Source of the DNA: a virus
Length of the DNA: 37,868 nucleotides
Reading direction: 5' to 3' (one strand)
Virus record (IMG/VR): IMGVR_UViG_3300023176_002709
Location: 1 to 37,868 of that record
Part shown: positions 1-8,404 of the stretch, in pieces
Layout: the number at the start of each line of letters is the position of its first letter
Numbering within the stretch: the first letter of the stretch is position 1
Program-made: the position numbers and the translations under genes
The notes under the pieces: model-generated
What the model was told of the DNA's origin: nothing
The model's database searches: none
The model's input: the letters and a program-made list of their open reading frames with translations, nothing else

Positions 1-17
1 TTATTCCACTGAGCCAT
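1..17 (-). CDS. Start of a gene truncated by the window edge (possibly gp17, large terminase)
   Basis: An ATG at 17-15 overlaps the TAA stop of the upstream gene by one base (TAATG), the same coupling used at other junctions of this operon. Only five full codons (Met-Ala-Gln-Trp-Asn) are visible before the window ends, so the product cannot be read. In T4 and cyanophages the large terminase gene 17 follows gene 16; two extra genes intervene here, so gp17 is a guess from synteny alone. Confidence 0.4.
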
Positions 18-322
18 TATTCACCCCAAGTCAATCTTTCTGGTTGATACCTCTTTATTCCCGTAATTCTTAAAGTATTGTTATTACTAACATTTGCTGG
101 ATAGATGTTATGAACAACTGCTCCAGGGTACTCACCTTGAATTTCTTCTCCAAGAGATTCTCTCGTTGGAGTATTATCACTAGTGAGATCCATACGATAC
201 AAATTTCCCCTCCACATTACATCAGCAGTATAACTTTCGCCAACTTTTTGTGGTTGTTGTGGTTGAGACCCACCAATATAGAGATTTCCGTTGAAATCTC
301 CTGATACGTTAATACTTTCCAT
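17..322 (-). CDS. Hypothetical 101-aa protein in the terminase/neck operon
   Basis: I do not recognise this protein. It begins Met-Glu-Ser-Ile-Asn and is small, with a Gln/Pro-rich stretch near residues 19-26 and a basic C-terminal part (IKRYQPERL). I chose the ATG at 322 because it overlaps the preceding stop as TAATG; an in-frame ATG six bases upstream (328) would add two residues. No signal peptide, membrane segment or cysteine is visible. Its place between the small terminase/DUF5872-like pair and the next gene makes a packaging or virion role plausible, but the sequence gives no direct evidence of function. Confidence 0.75.
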   Translation of the reverse strand: MESINVSGDFNGNLYIGGSQPQQPQKVGESYTADVMWRGNLYRMDLTSDNTPTRESLGEEIQGEYPGAVVHNIYPANVSNNNTLRITGIKRYQPERLTWGE

Positions 323-2271
323 TAGCATCTCCAGCGTTTGCGTGCTTTACAAATTGCTTTATCTGGGGTCTTAGAGCAATCGATGTTGTGCATCTTTCTC
401 TGACCATTGGAGCGAGCACAGAAAGACTTGCGTCTCTTTGCTCTCTTACCACCAGGATTCTTTTCAGTTACAGCAGTCTTGAGTTTGGAACCTGGGTTTT
501 CACGACGATAAGCATTAACTGCTTTTTGACTCATACCATCAGTCTTATCTTTTTTGTTGACTTTTTGCCAATCTTCAGGAATGTATTCGTCTTGAATGTC
601 TGGTTGTCCAAGGAGACGATCTAAGATTTTCTTACCACGTCTTTTACCCTCATTTGGGTCATATGGTGTACTTCCCATATCACGCATTGCATCCTGTTGT
701 GCTCTTTTCTTTGGTGATTTATTAATGTCAATAGGTTCTTTAGTTTCGGAAAGTTCATCTCTCCAGTTGGAATATCCTTCCTTTCTAGTCTTTTTCTTCT
801 TTTTAGACTTCTTTACTTCACCTTCTTCCCAACCAATACCATCACGATCGTCATCCCACCAACGCTTTACCTTTTTCTCTTCTTCTTTCACACAATTGGG
901 AACAACTTTTTTACCCTTCTTCTTCATACCCTTTTGAACATATCCATCCCAACATTTTTCACCAAGCATTTCACTGCCAATTCCTTTTGTTGGTTGGAGT
1001 GGTTGTGGGGTAACAATATCTACAGATTCGACTTCCATTGGAGCAAAATCATCTCTCCAGTTGGAGAACTCATACCCCTCAGACGTATTGCCCCAGTTAG
1101 CAGCACCAACTTTACGACACTTGACTAATGCACCAGAAGCGTAAGCACTTGGCCAAATCTTATAGCGTGACTTGACCTTTTTATAGCAGGCATCTTTTTT
1201 TTCATTTTCTACAAGTTCACCTTTTGGGTCATATGAATTACCCATATACTGTCTTTTCAAATCTGGGGAAAGATTCTCAAGACCACCCGTTCTCGATCTT
1301 GCCGCATAAGCACCAAGACCACCCTTTACCGAATAATCACTCGGTTTTGCCTTTCTATGCTTATCAAGTTCTTTATCTACTGCAGGTTTTCCAAACTTTT
1401 TCATAAGATAAGGAAGAGCTGCAGCGCCAGCAGCAAGAGCGACTTTACCCCAAAGTTCGTTCAGTTGCTCTCCACCAATTTCATATGATTCTGTTGAAAC
1501 GTTCTTTGCTTTTCCTCTACGATTTGGATTCTTATCCTTACGATTCTTACGACGGAATGCTTTTTCCTCTTCCTTGTCTGAGAGGTCTGCCTTCATTTTT
1601 GAAGAACCACACTTTGGTTTGGTTTTTTGTCCTGGTTGTTTGGCACAGGGTTTTCCTGCGTATTTACCACCAAGTTGAACCCAACCAGGGGTGCCATCAG
1701 AAGCGCGACTCTTAGTAAACCAGTCACGCAAAGAACTATCACCACTTTTGTTTGCTTCTTCAAGAGGGTTCTCCATATAACCAGCAGCTGCATCCATATT
1801 GTGCTCAGTATCAGTAATCTTCGCCTGAAGCCAAGCAGGAATATTTTTTTCTTTTTTACCGAGTGCTTTGCGAAGTGTTTTAATGTTTCTCTCAGTTTTT
1901 GCCAACTGAGATTGTGCCATCGAAACTTCGTGGTCACCCCTTTCTTTTGCTTCGTTCACTTTCTTTCTTCCTTGACAGTGTGCTCTTTGTGAGAAACCTT
2001 TTGGATTATCGCAATCGATGGACTTCTTGTATTTTGCACTCCAACCCTCTGATACTCCTCCACCATTAGAGCTCCCAGAAGAGTCCCCATTCCCACTTCC
2101 ATTGCCATTTGTACCATTGCCATTCTTTTTGGTTTCCTCTTCTTCCTTATGCTCACTATCCTTCATAATACGTCCTGTAGATGCCATAAGATGCCATCCC
2201 CTAGGAATCTTTTTACACTTCTCAGAAGTGAAACAATAGTAATATCCTTTCTTACAGGACTTCTTTGCCAT
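322..2271 (-). CDS. Large Lys/Cys-rich modular protein with a DUF5872-like segment
   Basis: This very basic, low-hydrophobicity 649-aa protein is a string of short Cys/aromatic modules rather than one fold. Residues 1-30 hold C6, C13 and C19 around KKGYYYC and GWHLM. A Gly/Asn/Ser linker covers about 49-71. An SIDCDNPKGF module with a second Cys lies near 84-104. Residues about 358-394 match the DUF5872 pattern (ACYKKVKSRYKIWPSAY, then SGALVKCRKVGAANWG). A CWDGY...PNCV module lies near 436-460, two SNWRD(D/E) motifs are present, and the C-terminus (616-649) is CARSNGQRKMHNIDCS followed by CKARKRWRC. Such modules recur in marine phage and giant-virus proteins, but their role is unknown. Its place directly after gp16 (gap of two bases) interrupts the usual 16-17 order. 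A virion-internal or DNA-associated role is my inference from charge and context. Confidence 0.8.
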   Translation of the reverse strand: MAKKSCKKGYYYCFTSEKCKKIPRGWHLMASTGRIMKDSEHKEEEETKKNGNGTNGNGSGNGDSSGSSNGGGVSEGWSAKYKKSIDCDNPKGFSQRAHCQGRKKVNEAKERGDHEVSMAQSQLAKTERNIKTLRKALGKKEKNIPAWLQAKITDTEHNMDAAAGYMENPLEEANKSGDSSLRDWFTKSRASDGTPGWVQLGGKYAGKPCAKQPGQKTKPKCGSSKMKADLSDKEEEKAFRRKNRKDKNPNRRGKAKNVSTESYEIGGEQLNELWGKVALAAGAAALPYLMKKFGKPAVDKELDKHRKAKPSDYSVKGGLGAYAARSRTGGLENLSPDLKRQYMGNSYDPKGELVENEKKDACYKKVKSRYKIWPSAYASGALVKCRKVGAANWGNTSEGYEFSNWRDDFAPMEVESVDIVTPQPLQPTKGIGSEMLGEKCWDGYVQKGMKKKGKKVVPNCVKEEEKKVKRWWDDDRDGIGWEEGEVKKSKKKKKTRKEGYSNWRDELSETKEPIDINKSPKKRAQQDAMRDMGSTPYDPNEGKRRGKKILDRLLGQPDIQDEYIPEDWQKVNKKDKTDGMSQKAVNAYRRENPGSKLKTAVTEKNPGGKRAKRRKSFCARSNGQRKMHNIDCSKTPDKAICKARKRWRC

Positions 2272-2273
2272 TA

Positions 2274-2708
2274 TTATTTCTTGGTATCATTATTATTTAG
2301 AAAACCTTGCTTGAGTAGTTTTGAGAGTTCTGATGTAGAACCAACAAACAAAGCATTATTTGTAACATTATTGGTTGTTTGTTTGACAGTATCTTCTTCT
2401 AAATCTTTGAGTTTTTTCTGAAGATCTGCTAACTTATCTGTAGTATCAGCAACACTCTTAATCAGTTGTCCAGCAACCTCATATGCTCTTGGACTTGCGC
2501 TTTCACCGGCAAGTTCCATAATCCCATTAATCGCTTCCTGACCCTTCTCTATAAGTGAATATAGATTGGCACGGGTGTATTCATAATCTTTTCTAATATC
2601 ATTTCTATCGGCAGGGATTGGTGGTTTTTGAATCTCCACTCTTTCTGCTTCAACAATGCTACTCTCAATATTGAGTGCCTTGTCAATGGAATCATAATTA
2701 TCAGTCAT
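2274..2708 (-). CDS. 16: gp16-like terminase small subunit
   Basis: The 144-aa product resembles T4 gp16 (164 aa), the small terminase that recognises DNA and stimulates the large subunit during head filling. Matching parts are the D-(I/Y)-x-x-D-Y-x-x-x-R-x-N-(L/M) stretch near residue 40, SPRAYEV at about 75 (T4 has SPRHMEV), the long central helix, and the C-terminal NNALFVGSTSEL, which aligns with T4 QNATVFMGSPTEL. The predicted structure is mostly helical coiled coil, as expected for a ring-forming small terminase. It follows gp15 after five bases, as in T4, and has no clear Shine-Dalgarno, so translation may be coupled. Confidence 0.92.
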   Translation of the reverse strand: MTDNYDSIDKALNIESSIVEAERVEIQKPPIPADRNDIRKDYEYTRANLYSLIEKGQEAINGIMELAGESASPRAYEVAGQLIKSVADTTDKLADLQKKLKDLEEDTVKQTTNNVTNNALFVGSTSELSKLLKQGFLNNNDTKK

Positions 2709-2713
2709 AGTTA

Positions 2714-3517
2714 TTAGTTAATATCGGTTTGGCGTGTTGGGCTATATTCCTTTCCGTCAGAGAAGAAAGTCCACTCCTCATCAAATCCAAAACTATCTCC
2801 TGGATTTGCTGAGTATGGATCGGGTTGAACTGTATACCTCATTTCACGTTTGGCAGTAGCTACATCAGTGCTAGTATACATATCAACCTGAACCTTACGA
2901 ATAAGTCCATCGCTGCTGTCGGAAATAGGACCAAACAAATATGTTTTTGCCATAAACTGAAGAGTGTGAATCAATGCTCTTCTTGTATCAAAATTTCCTT
3001 CATAATCATCTTGGAAACTTACTGATTCCAGAATAATTGGAACATCTCTTTTCTCACCAATAGAATCTACTAAGTCAACTGTAAGATTAAAGTGTGGTTG
3101 AAAATATGGAAGAATCTGCTCAATTATCTGTAAAGAGTCATCGTTTAACTTTGAAAGAATATTCAACTCAAATCCGATATTATATGGAACCGGCATAAAC
3201 ACCTTCTTTGCCTTGCTCCCATCGTCGCAAGTCTTAAATGTTTGAATAAGACTTGATTTTCTTGTTGGATCATACTGAATCGATGTCATTTCAAATGACA
3301 TTCTTGGCATCGTAATTTGAACTGGTTTGTTCAGTTCTGGTTGCTGAGTAACTCTTGCTAAGAATTTTTGACTTGGACCATAAGCAAGTGGAACTTTTAT
3401 ATCACTAATATCATTACCACTCTGGTTCTGATGTCTGATATGAATATCATTAAATAGCGTACCAAACGCTATAATTGTTTTTCGTATTATCTCGTGATAA
3501 TAATAAGTTCCTAGCAT
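2714..3517 (-). CDS. 15: gp15-like tail completion / sheath terminator protein
   Basis: At 267 aa it matches the length of T4 gp15 (272 aa), which forms the hexameric ring ending the tail and joining it to the neck. The diagnostic block is IIEQILPYFQPHFNLT, near residues 130-145, almost identical to T4 IVEQILPYFQPHFNTT. The N-terminus (GTYYYHEIIRKTIIAFGTLF) parallels T4 GYFYNSSFRRYATLMGDLF, and the DGLIRKV motif parallels DAEGLIRTT. The start codon shares one base with the gp14 stop (TAATG), so translation is probably coupled. It lies between gp14 and gp16 as in T4. Confidence 0.95.
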   Translation of the reverse strand: MLGTYYYHEIIRKTIIAFGTLFNDIHIRHQNQSGNDISDIKVPLAYGPSQKFLARVTQQPELNKPVQITMPRMSFEMTSIQYDPTRKSSLIQTFKTCDDGSKAKKVFMPVPYNIGFELNILSKLNDDSLQIIEQILPYFQPHFNLTVDLVDSIGEKRDVPIILESVSFQDDYEGNFDTRRALIHTLQFMAKTYLFGPISDSSDGLIRKVQVDMYTSTDVATAKREMRYTVQPDPYSANPGDSFGFDEEWTFFSDGKEYSPTRQTDIN

Positions 3518-4965
3518 TAATACGTACCAAATGGGTTAGTCTCGGTGAAATCTACAATGTCATCACCAAGAGTTTCAAATTCATCATTTTCAGTGTATTT
3601 ATCATAGGTATCATCTTGTGTATAAGTTTGGAGAGTGTATACTGCTCCAGAGTCTTTTCCAATGATATTTTCTCCAGCAAAGAATCCCAGTTGTGTAGAA
3701 CCAATACTTACATTAGAAATTTTAAGAATCTTAGTATCTTCATCCCACTCCTTAACTCTTGCTTCTGTTTTAGACCTAGATCCGTAAATAACCTCATTGA
3801 AATAATAGACTCCAGTCCCAGAAATACTCTCTGGGTCGGAAATTGTTACCGTTGTTGTGGCAGTATAACCAAATCCTGGATTTGATACGTAAATTGATTT
3901 AACAACGTTAGTGCCTCCTTGAACTCCTATGGAAGCTATTCCAACGGCAGTTTGTCCAACACCAGACAATGCTATTTCTCCTGGAGCTGCAACAGTAACA
4001 ACTGGAGAAGTCCCAAATCCAGAACCTCCATCAAGTACGGTAAATCTTACAACACCATTATAAGTTGTTTCGATTGAACAAGTCGCTGCAGCACCAATTC
4101 CACCACCACCACTTATTGTAATCGTTGGTGGGGCAGTATATCCAGCACCAGCATTGGTAAGTAATATTTTCTCAACGGAGGTAACATCTCCCTTTTTGTG
4201 TATAAATGCTACCGCCTGAGCATTGTCACCTGGTTGACCAGTTGGAGAAGTGCTAATTGCTACTACAGGAGCAGAAGTATATAAAGCACCGTCGTTATTT
4301 AAGAATATTTCCTTTATATATCCACTAGGAACAGAACCAGATAATGATGCAGAAGCTGTTGCTGTTGCACCAACTCCAATCAATCTTAGCGTAGTAATAT
4401 ATCCTTCTTCCTGAGCCTGAATATCAATTTCTTCGATTGAAGTATCAATAATTTCATCTTCGTATTCAAAGAGTTCACATTTCAACTCAAAAACATAATT
4501 TTTACCTAACTGGAAGAAAGGATTTTCATGCTCTACAAATTTCACTTCAAAAAGTCTCTGCCCTAATGGGAAGTAGATAAGGTCTCCTTCTCTTGGTCTG
4601 GTAGAAAGTATAATCTCTCCCTCACCACTTTCGTCATCTAGTCCAGACATAAATGGTGATATGAAGTCCTCAAATCTTTCTTTTGATATCGTAAGAATGA
4701 GTTCATCCCTTATACTCATTCCAAACTTAGTTAATATATCTCCTGCGCCGCCATATCCATCATAATTATTCAAATATGCTTCAATAGCAAAATTATCATC
4801 AAATCTTGATGATTGAACCTCTTCTAAAATAGTCTTTTTATTAACATACTTTCTAGGAATGTATATAACTTCTATTCCATGAAATCTCAAATGCTCATTA
4901 ACAATATCCTGAACAAGTCTTTGCTCAGAAGCGGTTCCTTGTAAGAAAAAGGGATTAAGTGCCAT
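3517..4965 (-). CDS. 14: gp14-like neck protein, enlarged
   Basis: This is a neck protein of the cyanophage gp14 type. The N-terminus (NPFFLQGTASEQRLVQDIVN, then EVIYIPRKYV, FDDNFAIEAYLNNYDGY and GAGDILTKFGMSIRDEL) is the typical start of cyanophage gene 14. With gp13 it forms the collar that connects head and tail. At 482 aa it is almost twice T4 gp14 (256 aa). The extra length is a Gly/Ala-rich central insert at about 190-385 with at least three beta repeats of the form (N/D)xGxGYT..PxVxI. It is followed by a GENIIGKDSGAVYTL segment also seen in other tail proteins here. The start overlaps the gp13 stop by one base and the stop overlaps the gp15 start by one base. Confidence 0.92.
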   Translation of the reverse strand: MALNPFFLQGTASEQRLVQDIVNEHLRFHGIEVIYIPRKYVNKKTILEEVQSSRFDDNFAIEAYLNNYDGYGGAGDILTKFGMSIRDELILTISKERFEDFISPFMSGLDDESGEGEIILSTRPREGDLIYFPLGQRLFEVKFVEHENPFFQLGKNYVFELKCELFEYEDEIIDTSIEEIDIQAQEEGYITTLRLIGVGATATASASLSGSVPSGYIKEIFLNNDGALYTSAPVVAISTSPTGQPGDNAQAVAFIHKKGDVTSVEKILLTNAGAGYTAPPTITISGGGGIGAAATCSIETTYNGVVRFTVLDGGSGFGTSPVVTVAAPGEIALSGVGQTAVGIASIGVQGGTNVVKSIYVSNPGFGYTATTTVTISDPESISGTGVYYFNEVIYGSRSKTEARVKEWDEDTKILKISNVSIGSTQLGFFAGENIIGKDSGAVYTLQTYTQDDTYDKYTENDEFETLGDDIVDFTETNPFGTY

Positions 4966-5807
4966 TATCCAATAAAGTCGAGAGGTGGAAGTTCATATTC
5001 CATTGCCATTCTTGATCTAATATCTGCTAGTTCCTGTTCCGCCGCTTGATAGATTTCTCCACCATTTAACTCAATACCTCCAGGAAGTTTAACACCTTTA
5101 AACTTACTGAGATTCTGACCCCATTGTCTCTTAATTAAAGCGGTCAAGTATTTTTTGAGGAAACTATCATTATAAATTTGTGAGAATGATGCTGGATCTA
5201 ATGCCCTATAGCACTCAAGAACTAAGAAATCGCCAGCATCTTGAGACCCCCAATCAATATCAAGATACAATCTATCTTGTCTCTTATTGAATCTTACTTG
5301 CTTATCTGTGGTTAGGAGGAAATCAATATCTTCAAGATATGATTTTACCATTGAGTATTGTAAAAGTTCTACCGAGTTAAAGTAGTATAAGTCATTCAAA
5401 AACAGTTGATATTTAATGCTGAACATTCCACCAGAAATAGAACTGGTGTCAAACTTAAATATCTTTTCAATTCCAATTACAGATTCTGGTACTTGTATGT
5501 AATTGGAGTTTTCATAGAAATTAAAAGTTGTTGTTCCATAACCAGTTATTGTAGAAGTTCCTGTAGTGGTGACAATTCCCACTCCATTCGTTCCCGATGC
5601 TTTTCCCCTATCAACATCATCTTGAGTAATTTTATACTTAAGATACATTTTTTCAACGCCGTCATAATGACGTTCGTTAAAATATTGAATGGCATCATCA
5701 ACTAGATCGTCAACTTGGTCGTCATCGACGTTAATTTCTAATACTGGAGCACCAAGTTGTCGAAAGCAATAATTAATTAGTTCTTGTCTAGTTGATGGTT
5801 TTGCCAT
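4965..5807 (-). CDS. 13: gp13-like neck protein
   Basis: This 280-aa protein is the gp13 neck component, which together with gp14 closes the filled head and accepts the tail. The N-terminus, with a CFRQLGAPVLEINVDDDQVD segment leading into a DDAIQYFNERHYDGVEKMYL helix, is characteristic of cyanophage gene 13. T4 gp13 is 309 aa, so the size fits. A short Thr/Gly-rich insert lies near 75-95. The C-terminal part (LIKRQWGQNLSKF, LPGGIELNG, then an IYQAAEQELADIR helix) is also typical. It starts three bases after the 64-aa coiled-coil gene, with AAGGA as a plausible ribosome-binding site, and its stop overlaps the gp14 start. Confidence 0.93.
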   Translation of the reverse strand: MAKPSTRQELINYCFRQLGAPVLEINVDDDQVDDLVDDAIQYFNERHYDGVEKMYLKYKITQDDVDRGKASGTNGVGIVTTTGTSTITGYGTTTFNFYENSNYIQVPESVIGIEKIFKFDTSSISGGMFSIKYQLFLNDLYYFNSVELLQYSMVKSYLEDIDFLLTTDKQVRFNKRQDRLYLDIDWGSQDAGDFLVLECYRALDPASFSQIYNDSFLKKYLTALIKRQWGQNLSKFKGVKLPGGIELNGGEIYQAAEQELADIRSRMAMEYELPPLDFIG

Positions 5808-5810
5808 TCC

Positions 5811-6005
5811 TTACTCCGCCTTCTCTTCTAATTGTTGCTTCAAATCAGCATTCTCTTCTATCAATGCTTCAATATGACTTTTATAGTCCTGAGTCAGAGT
5901 TGCTAATTTTGCTTCAAGCAATACATTTTGATTTGTCAAAGTTGCTAATTTGGAATTGTAAAGTTTAACCAAAACATTCACATCCACTTCATTCTGATTT
6001 TCCAT
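5811..6005 (-). CDS. Small coiled-coil protein
   Basis: This 64-aa protein of no recognised family reads as one continuous helix. From about residue 11 it shows heptads rich in Leu, Glu, Lys and Gln (LVKLYNSKLATLTNQNVLL, then the repeated AKLATLTQDY), with LATLT occurring twice 14 residues apart. The acidic tail (ENADLKQQLEEKAE) fits an oligomerising coiled coil. It sits between the fibre-like 578-aa gene and gp13 with three-base gaps on both sides, so it is co-translated with late structural genes. A trimerisation, chaperone or assembly role is possible but inferred only from the helix and the position. Confidence 0.8.
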   Translation of the reverse strand: MENQNEVDVNVLVKLYNSKLATLTNQNVLLEAKLATLTQDYKSHIEALIEENADLKQQLEEKAE

Positions 6006-6008
6006 TAA

Positions 6009-7745
6009 TTAAAAGCTTCCTCCATCTAATGTTGAGGTCCAGGTTGGTTTATTAGTATATATGGTTGTAACCGTGTTGGGTACAGAGGAAAGATTGGAGA
6101 TAAATCCATTCTGCCCTTCTCTTCTAAGGTTATTAGAAGCATCGAAAGTTCCTTCAACTCCTACAAGGTCAATTGTAGTTCCGCCTGTTACAGCAGACTC
6201 AACAATTCCATAAGCATTTGTTGTATCTTGCTTAACAACGTCTCCAACGGACAGAGTAACTGCGTTATTAACAACCAACGTATTCTTTGTAACAGCAGTT
6301 AATACCTGCTTTGAAGTAATAGTTGGTGATTGTGGATTATTTGTGGATCTTTGTAATCCAGTATCATCAAAGAATACAACACCATTGGTGCTGAAATCAC
6401 CAGACTGATAGTAGATACCTTTAACATCTAAGAATCCTTTTGTTCCAGCAACGACACTATTAGTAATCGAAGCATCTGGAACGTAGGTCCATCTTCTACT
6501 GTCATCAGCGTGAGTACCGTGAGTTAAAGTTGTTACGGTACTGTCAGCAATAGAACTATCATCTAAACCAAAGAAACCAATTTTATTGTTTGATGTTCCA
6601 CTACTGGTGTTATAATTAAATCCAATACCACGGTCAGTATTGGTGTCAAATGCGTGAGTAATTGTCAGTTGTGCTGTTGTAGAAATACCAGAAATAGTAG
6701 CATCAGTTAAAGTGATAATCTTATTTACTGAATCGTATGCTGTAACAGTATTGGCAGCACCAACATTGAGACCTGCATTCCCACTAATAATATCACCAGT
6801 ATTGATTCCAACAACAGAATCAAGTCTGATTGTACTTACACCAGATACAACGGTTTCCATAACCGTTCTGACACTAGTTACATCACCAAGAACAATGATT
6901 GGGTCGTTTACATCAACTGATGTTGAGTTTACAGATGTTGTTGTTCCATCAATTTGAAGGTTACCTTTTACAACAACCGTACCTTCATTACTCAAACCAT
7001 CGGGATATGGATCAATGTAAATTGTATCTCCACTTCCCGAAAGACTGGAGATTACATTGTCTTCAATTTTGATTGAATCAAATATTGAAGAACCCTCAAC
7101 AATTATTGTTCCGCCAACATTCAGATTCTTCTCAATTCCAACACCACCTTCTACAACTAAGGCACCTGTATCTTTATCATTAGATTGGGTGGAATCACCA
7201 ATTGTGATTTGAACGCCACCATCAAAGAACCAATCAGCACCTTCTACTTCAAATCTATCATGACCTGCTTCATCGTAGCGCATTGCTACGTTCTTATCAT
7301 TGCCAAAAGTTACATAGGTATCATCAGGTATGATAACACTACCAATACCTGCAGGATCAATGGTAATGTCACCATCGGTATTTGTTGATGAAATAATACT
7401 TCCATCAATTCTTATATTATCTACGTTCCACTGGTCTACTTTGAGGGAATTTGCGCCTAATGCAGTATTTCCTGCTGGAGCAAGAACGGCGACAACGCCA
7501 TTATCTTGATTTCTAGTATTTTGAATTCCATCGATAGCACCTGGAGTGTGCTCCATCATCGATGTGTAATAATAACCACCAACGGGGTTAACGTTAGTGC
7601 CATCATCACCTATGAAAATTCTATCCTTATATTGATTAAGACCGCCGTAACTACCGATACCTGTTACGTATCCAAATTCACCCCACTGCAGGCTAGATGG
7701 TTTATTAGTGCCTGAGGATCTTTTGATCCTAATAATACTTGCCAT
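6009..7745 (-). CDS. Fibre-like virion structural protein with Mtd-N-like start
   Basis: The 578-aa protein begins SIIRIKRSSGTNKPSSLQWG and continues to KDRIFIGDDGTN. This is the pattern of the N-terminal domain of the major tropism determinant and of many phage fibre or baseplate attachment proteins (about residues 1-65). The body is Gly/Thr/Ser/Asn-rich predicted beta structure with phage-fibre repeats, for example DTGALVVEGGVGIEKNLNVG near 192-211 and STSVDVNDPIIVLGDV near 270. The C-terminal half has modules of the form VGDVV.....AYGIVES. It ends DGGSF, nearly the same as the end of the adjacent 75-aa protein (NGGNF). It is probably a baseplate-attached fibre or decoration protein in the region where T4 has genes 10-12. 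The exact T4 equivalent is not clear. Confidence 0.8.
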   Translation of the reverse strand: MASIIRIKRSSGTNKPSSLQWGEFGYVTGIGSYGGLNQYKDRIFIGDDGTNVNPVGGYYYTSMMEHTPGAIDGIQNTRNQDNGVVAVLAPAGNTALGANSLKVDQWNVDNIRIDGSIISSTNTDGDITIDPAGIGSVIIPDDTYVTFGNDKNVAMRYDEAGHDRFEVEGADWFFDGGVQITIGDSTQSNDKDTGALVVEGGVGIEKNLNVGGTIIVEGSSIFDSIKIEDNVISSLSGSGDTIYIDPYPDGLSNEGTVVVKGNLQIDGTTTSVNSTSVDVNDPIIVLGDVTSVRTVMETVVSGVSTIRLDSVVGINTGDIISGNAGLNVGAANTVTAYDSVNKIITLTDATISGISTTAQLTITHAFDTNTDRGIGFNYNTSSGTSNNKIGFFGLDDSSIADSTVTTLTHGTHADDSRRWTYVPDASITNSVVAGTKGFLDVKGIYYQSGDFSTNGVVFFDDTGLQRSTNNPQSPTITSKQVLTAVTKNTLVVNNAVTLSVGDVVKQDTTNAYGIVESAVTGGTTIDLVGVEGTFDASNNLRREGQNGFISNLSSVPNTVTTIYTNKPTWTSTLDGGSF

Positions 7746-7973
7746 TTAGAAATTTCCCCCGTTAATGTCTAAATTCTGTGTTGCCCCTGGAGTTAGGGTG
7801 AGTGTGGCATCCCACTTCTGTGTACTACCGTTATATACAAGAACCATACCATTTTGTAAATTGGTTGCATTAACGTCACTCAACTCAGATAAAGACAGAC
7901 CTTGAGCACCTGCAAGCGAGGAAATAACTTTAACCGCTGGTTGTTGCCCTACTCTGACTTTAATTTCAGCCAT
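7746..7973 (-). CDS. Small 75-aa structural protein paired with the fibre-like gene
   Basis: The 75-aa product (MAEIKVRVGQQPAVKVISSL, an LSELSDVNATNL segment, MVLVYNGSTQKWDATLTL, then INGGNF) resembles the repeat-like LSDVxxxxxxNGxVLxYNxxxxxW segments of phage tail-fibre proteins, standing alone here. It is the first gene after a perfect late promoter (8001-8008) and directly abuts the 578-aa gene with no intervening base. The shared (D/N)GG(S/N)F C-terminus of both products suggests a common partner or fold. No catalytic motif is visible. Confidence 0.75.
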   Translation of the reverse strand: MAEIKVRVGQQPAVKVISSLAGAQGLSLSELSDVNATNLQNGMVLVYNGSTQKWDATLTLTPGATQNLDINGGNF

Positions 7974-8000
7974 TTATATACAAGTTCAGGATCTAAGAAG

Positions 8001-8008
8001 TATTTATA
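8001..8008 (-). promoter_or_regulatory. T4-type late promoter TATAAATA
   Basis: The minus strand reads TATAAATA here, an exact match to the T4 late promoter octamer. It lies 27 bases before the ATG of the 75-aa gene and would drive the 75-aa to gp17-side late operon. It overlaps the stop codon of the 59-aa gene, whose TAA lies inside the octamer. Confidence 0.75.
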
Positions 8009-8183
8009 TTCCTTGGAGTCCTAAAGTGTGTACAACTTCCTGCTGTTTAAAGTAGAGTTTTATGTATGATTTGGCAAGATTTCTCAGTTCTTCAACAGAT
8101 TCAATCTTGTCAACCTCTGATGCTAGTTTGAAATACTCGAAACTTTTGCTCAAATTTTCTAGATTAATTTTGTCTGGATCCAT
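8004..8183 (-). CDS. Small helical protein, 59 aa
   Basis: A 60-codon frame starts with ATG at 8183 and ends with TAA at 8006-8004. It begins Met-Asp-Pro-Asp-Lys and then reads ENLSKSFEYFKLASEVDKIE, followed by SVEELRNLAKSYIKLYFKQQ and a short VHTLGLQGI tail. It is strongly amphipathic and helical. The similar look of proteins at the same place in other cyanophages and the lack of any other gene in 7974-8163 support it as real. It overlaps the end of the 79-aa gene by 20 bases. Function unknown; a small assembly factor or chaperone is possible. Confidence 0.75.
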   Translation of the reverse strand: MDPDKINLENLSKSFEYFKLASEVDKIESVEELRNLAKSYIKLYFKQQEVVHTLGLQGI

Positions 8184-8403
8184 TAGTAAGCTCCCTTAAT
8201 AGAGATTTGATTTCTTCAATGTCACTTTTAATAGTATCTAGTTCATTTCTTTCCTTCTGTTTTTGCTCCTTCATTCTAATATAGTTAGAATAAGCGGAAG
8301 TATCACTATTAACAATAGCACCAGTGTTTTTGTCTCGGAAAAGGTTAGTATGCCCTTTGACTGGAATTAATTCCTTTTCCGAGTTATTATGTGAATCAGT
8401 CAT
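8164..8403 (-). CDS. Hypothetical 79-aa helical protein
   Basis: The frame starts MTDSHNNSEKELIPVKGHTN, one base after the TGA stop of the DUF4815 gene, which argues for this ATG at 8403 rather than an upstream in-frame one at 8418. The first half carries a FRDKNTGAIVNSDTSAYSNY motif often seen in small cyanophage proteins next to tail genes. The second half is a charged coiled coil (KEQKQKERNELDTIKSDIEE). Its last 20 bases overlap the 59-aa gene. No enzymatic motif is seen. Position suggests a virion or assembly role in the late operon. Confidence 0.75.
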   Translation of the reverse strand: MTDSHNNSEKELIPVKGHTNLFRDKNTGAIVNSDTSAYSNYIRMKEQKQKERNELDTIKSDIEEIKSLLRELTNGSRQN

Positions 8404-8404
8404 A

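Noticed and set aside
3596-3603. A GATAAATA late-promoter-like octamer inside gp14
   Set aside because: It lies in coding sequence within a Tyr/Asp/Lys stretch, and gp15 is already coupled to gp14, so it needs no promoter there.
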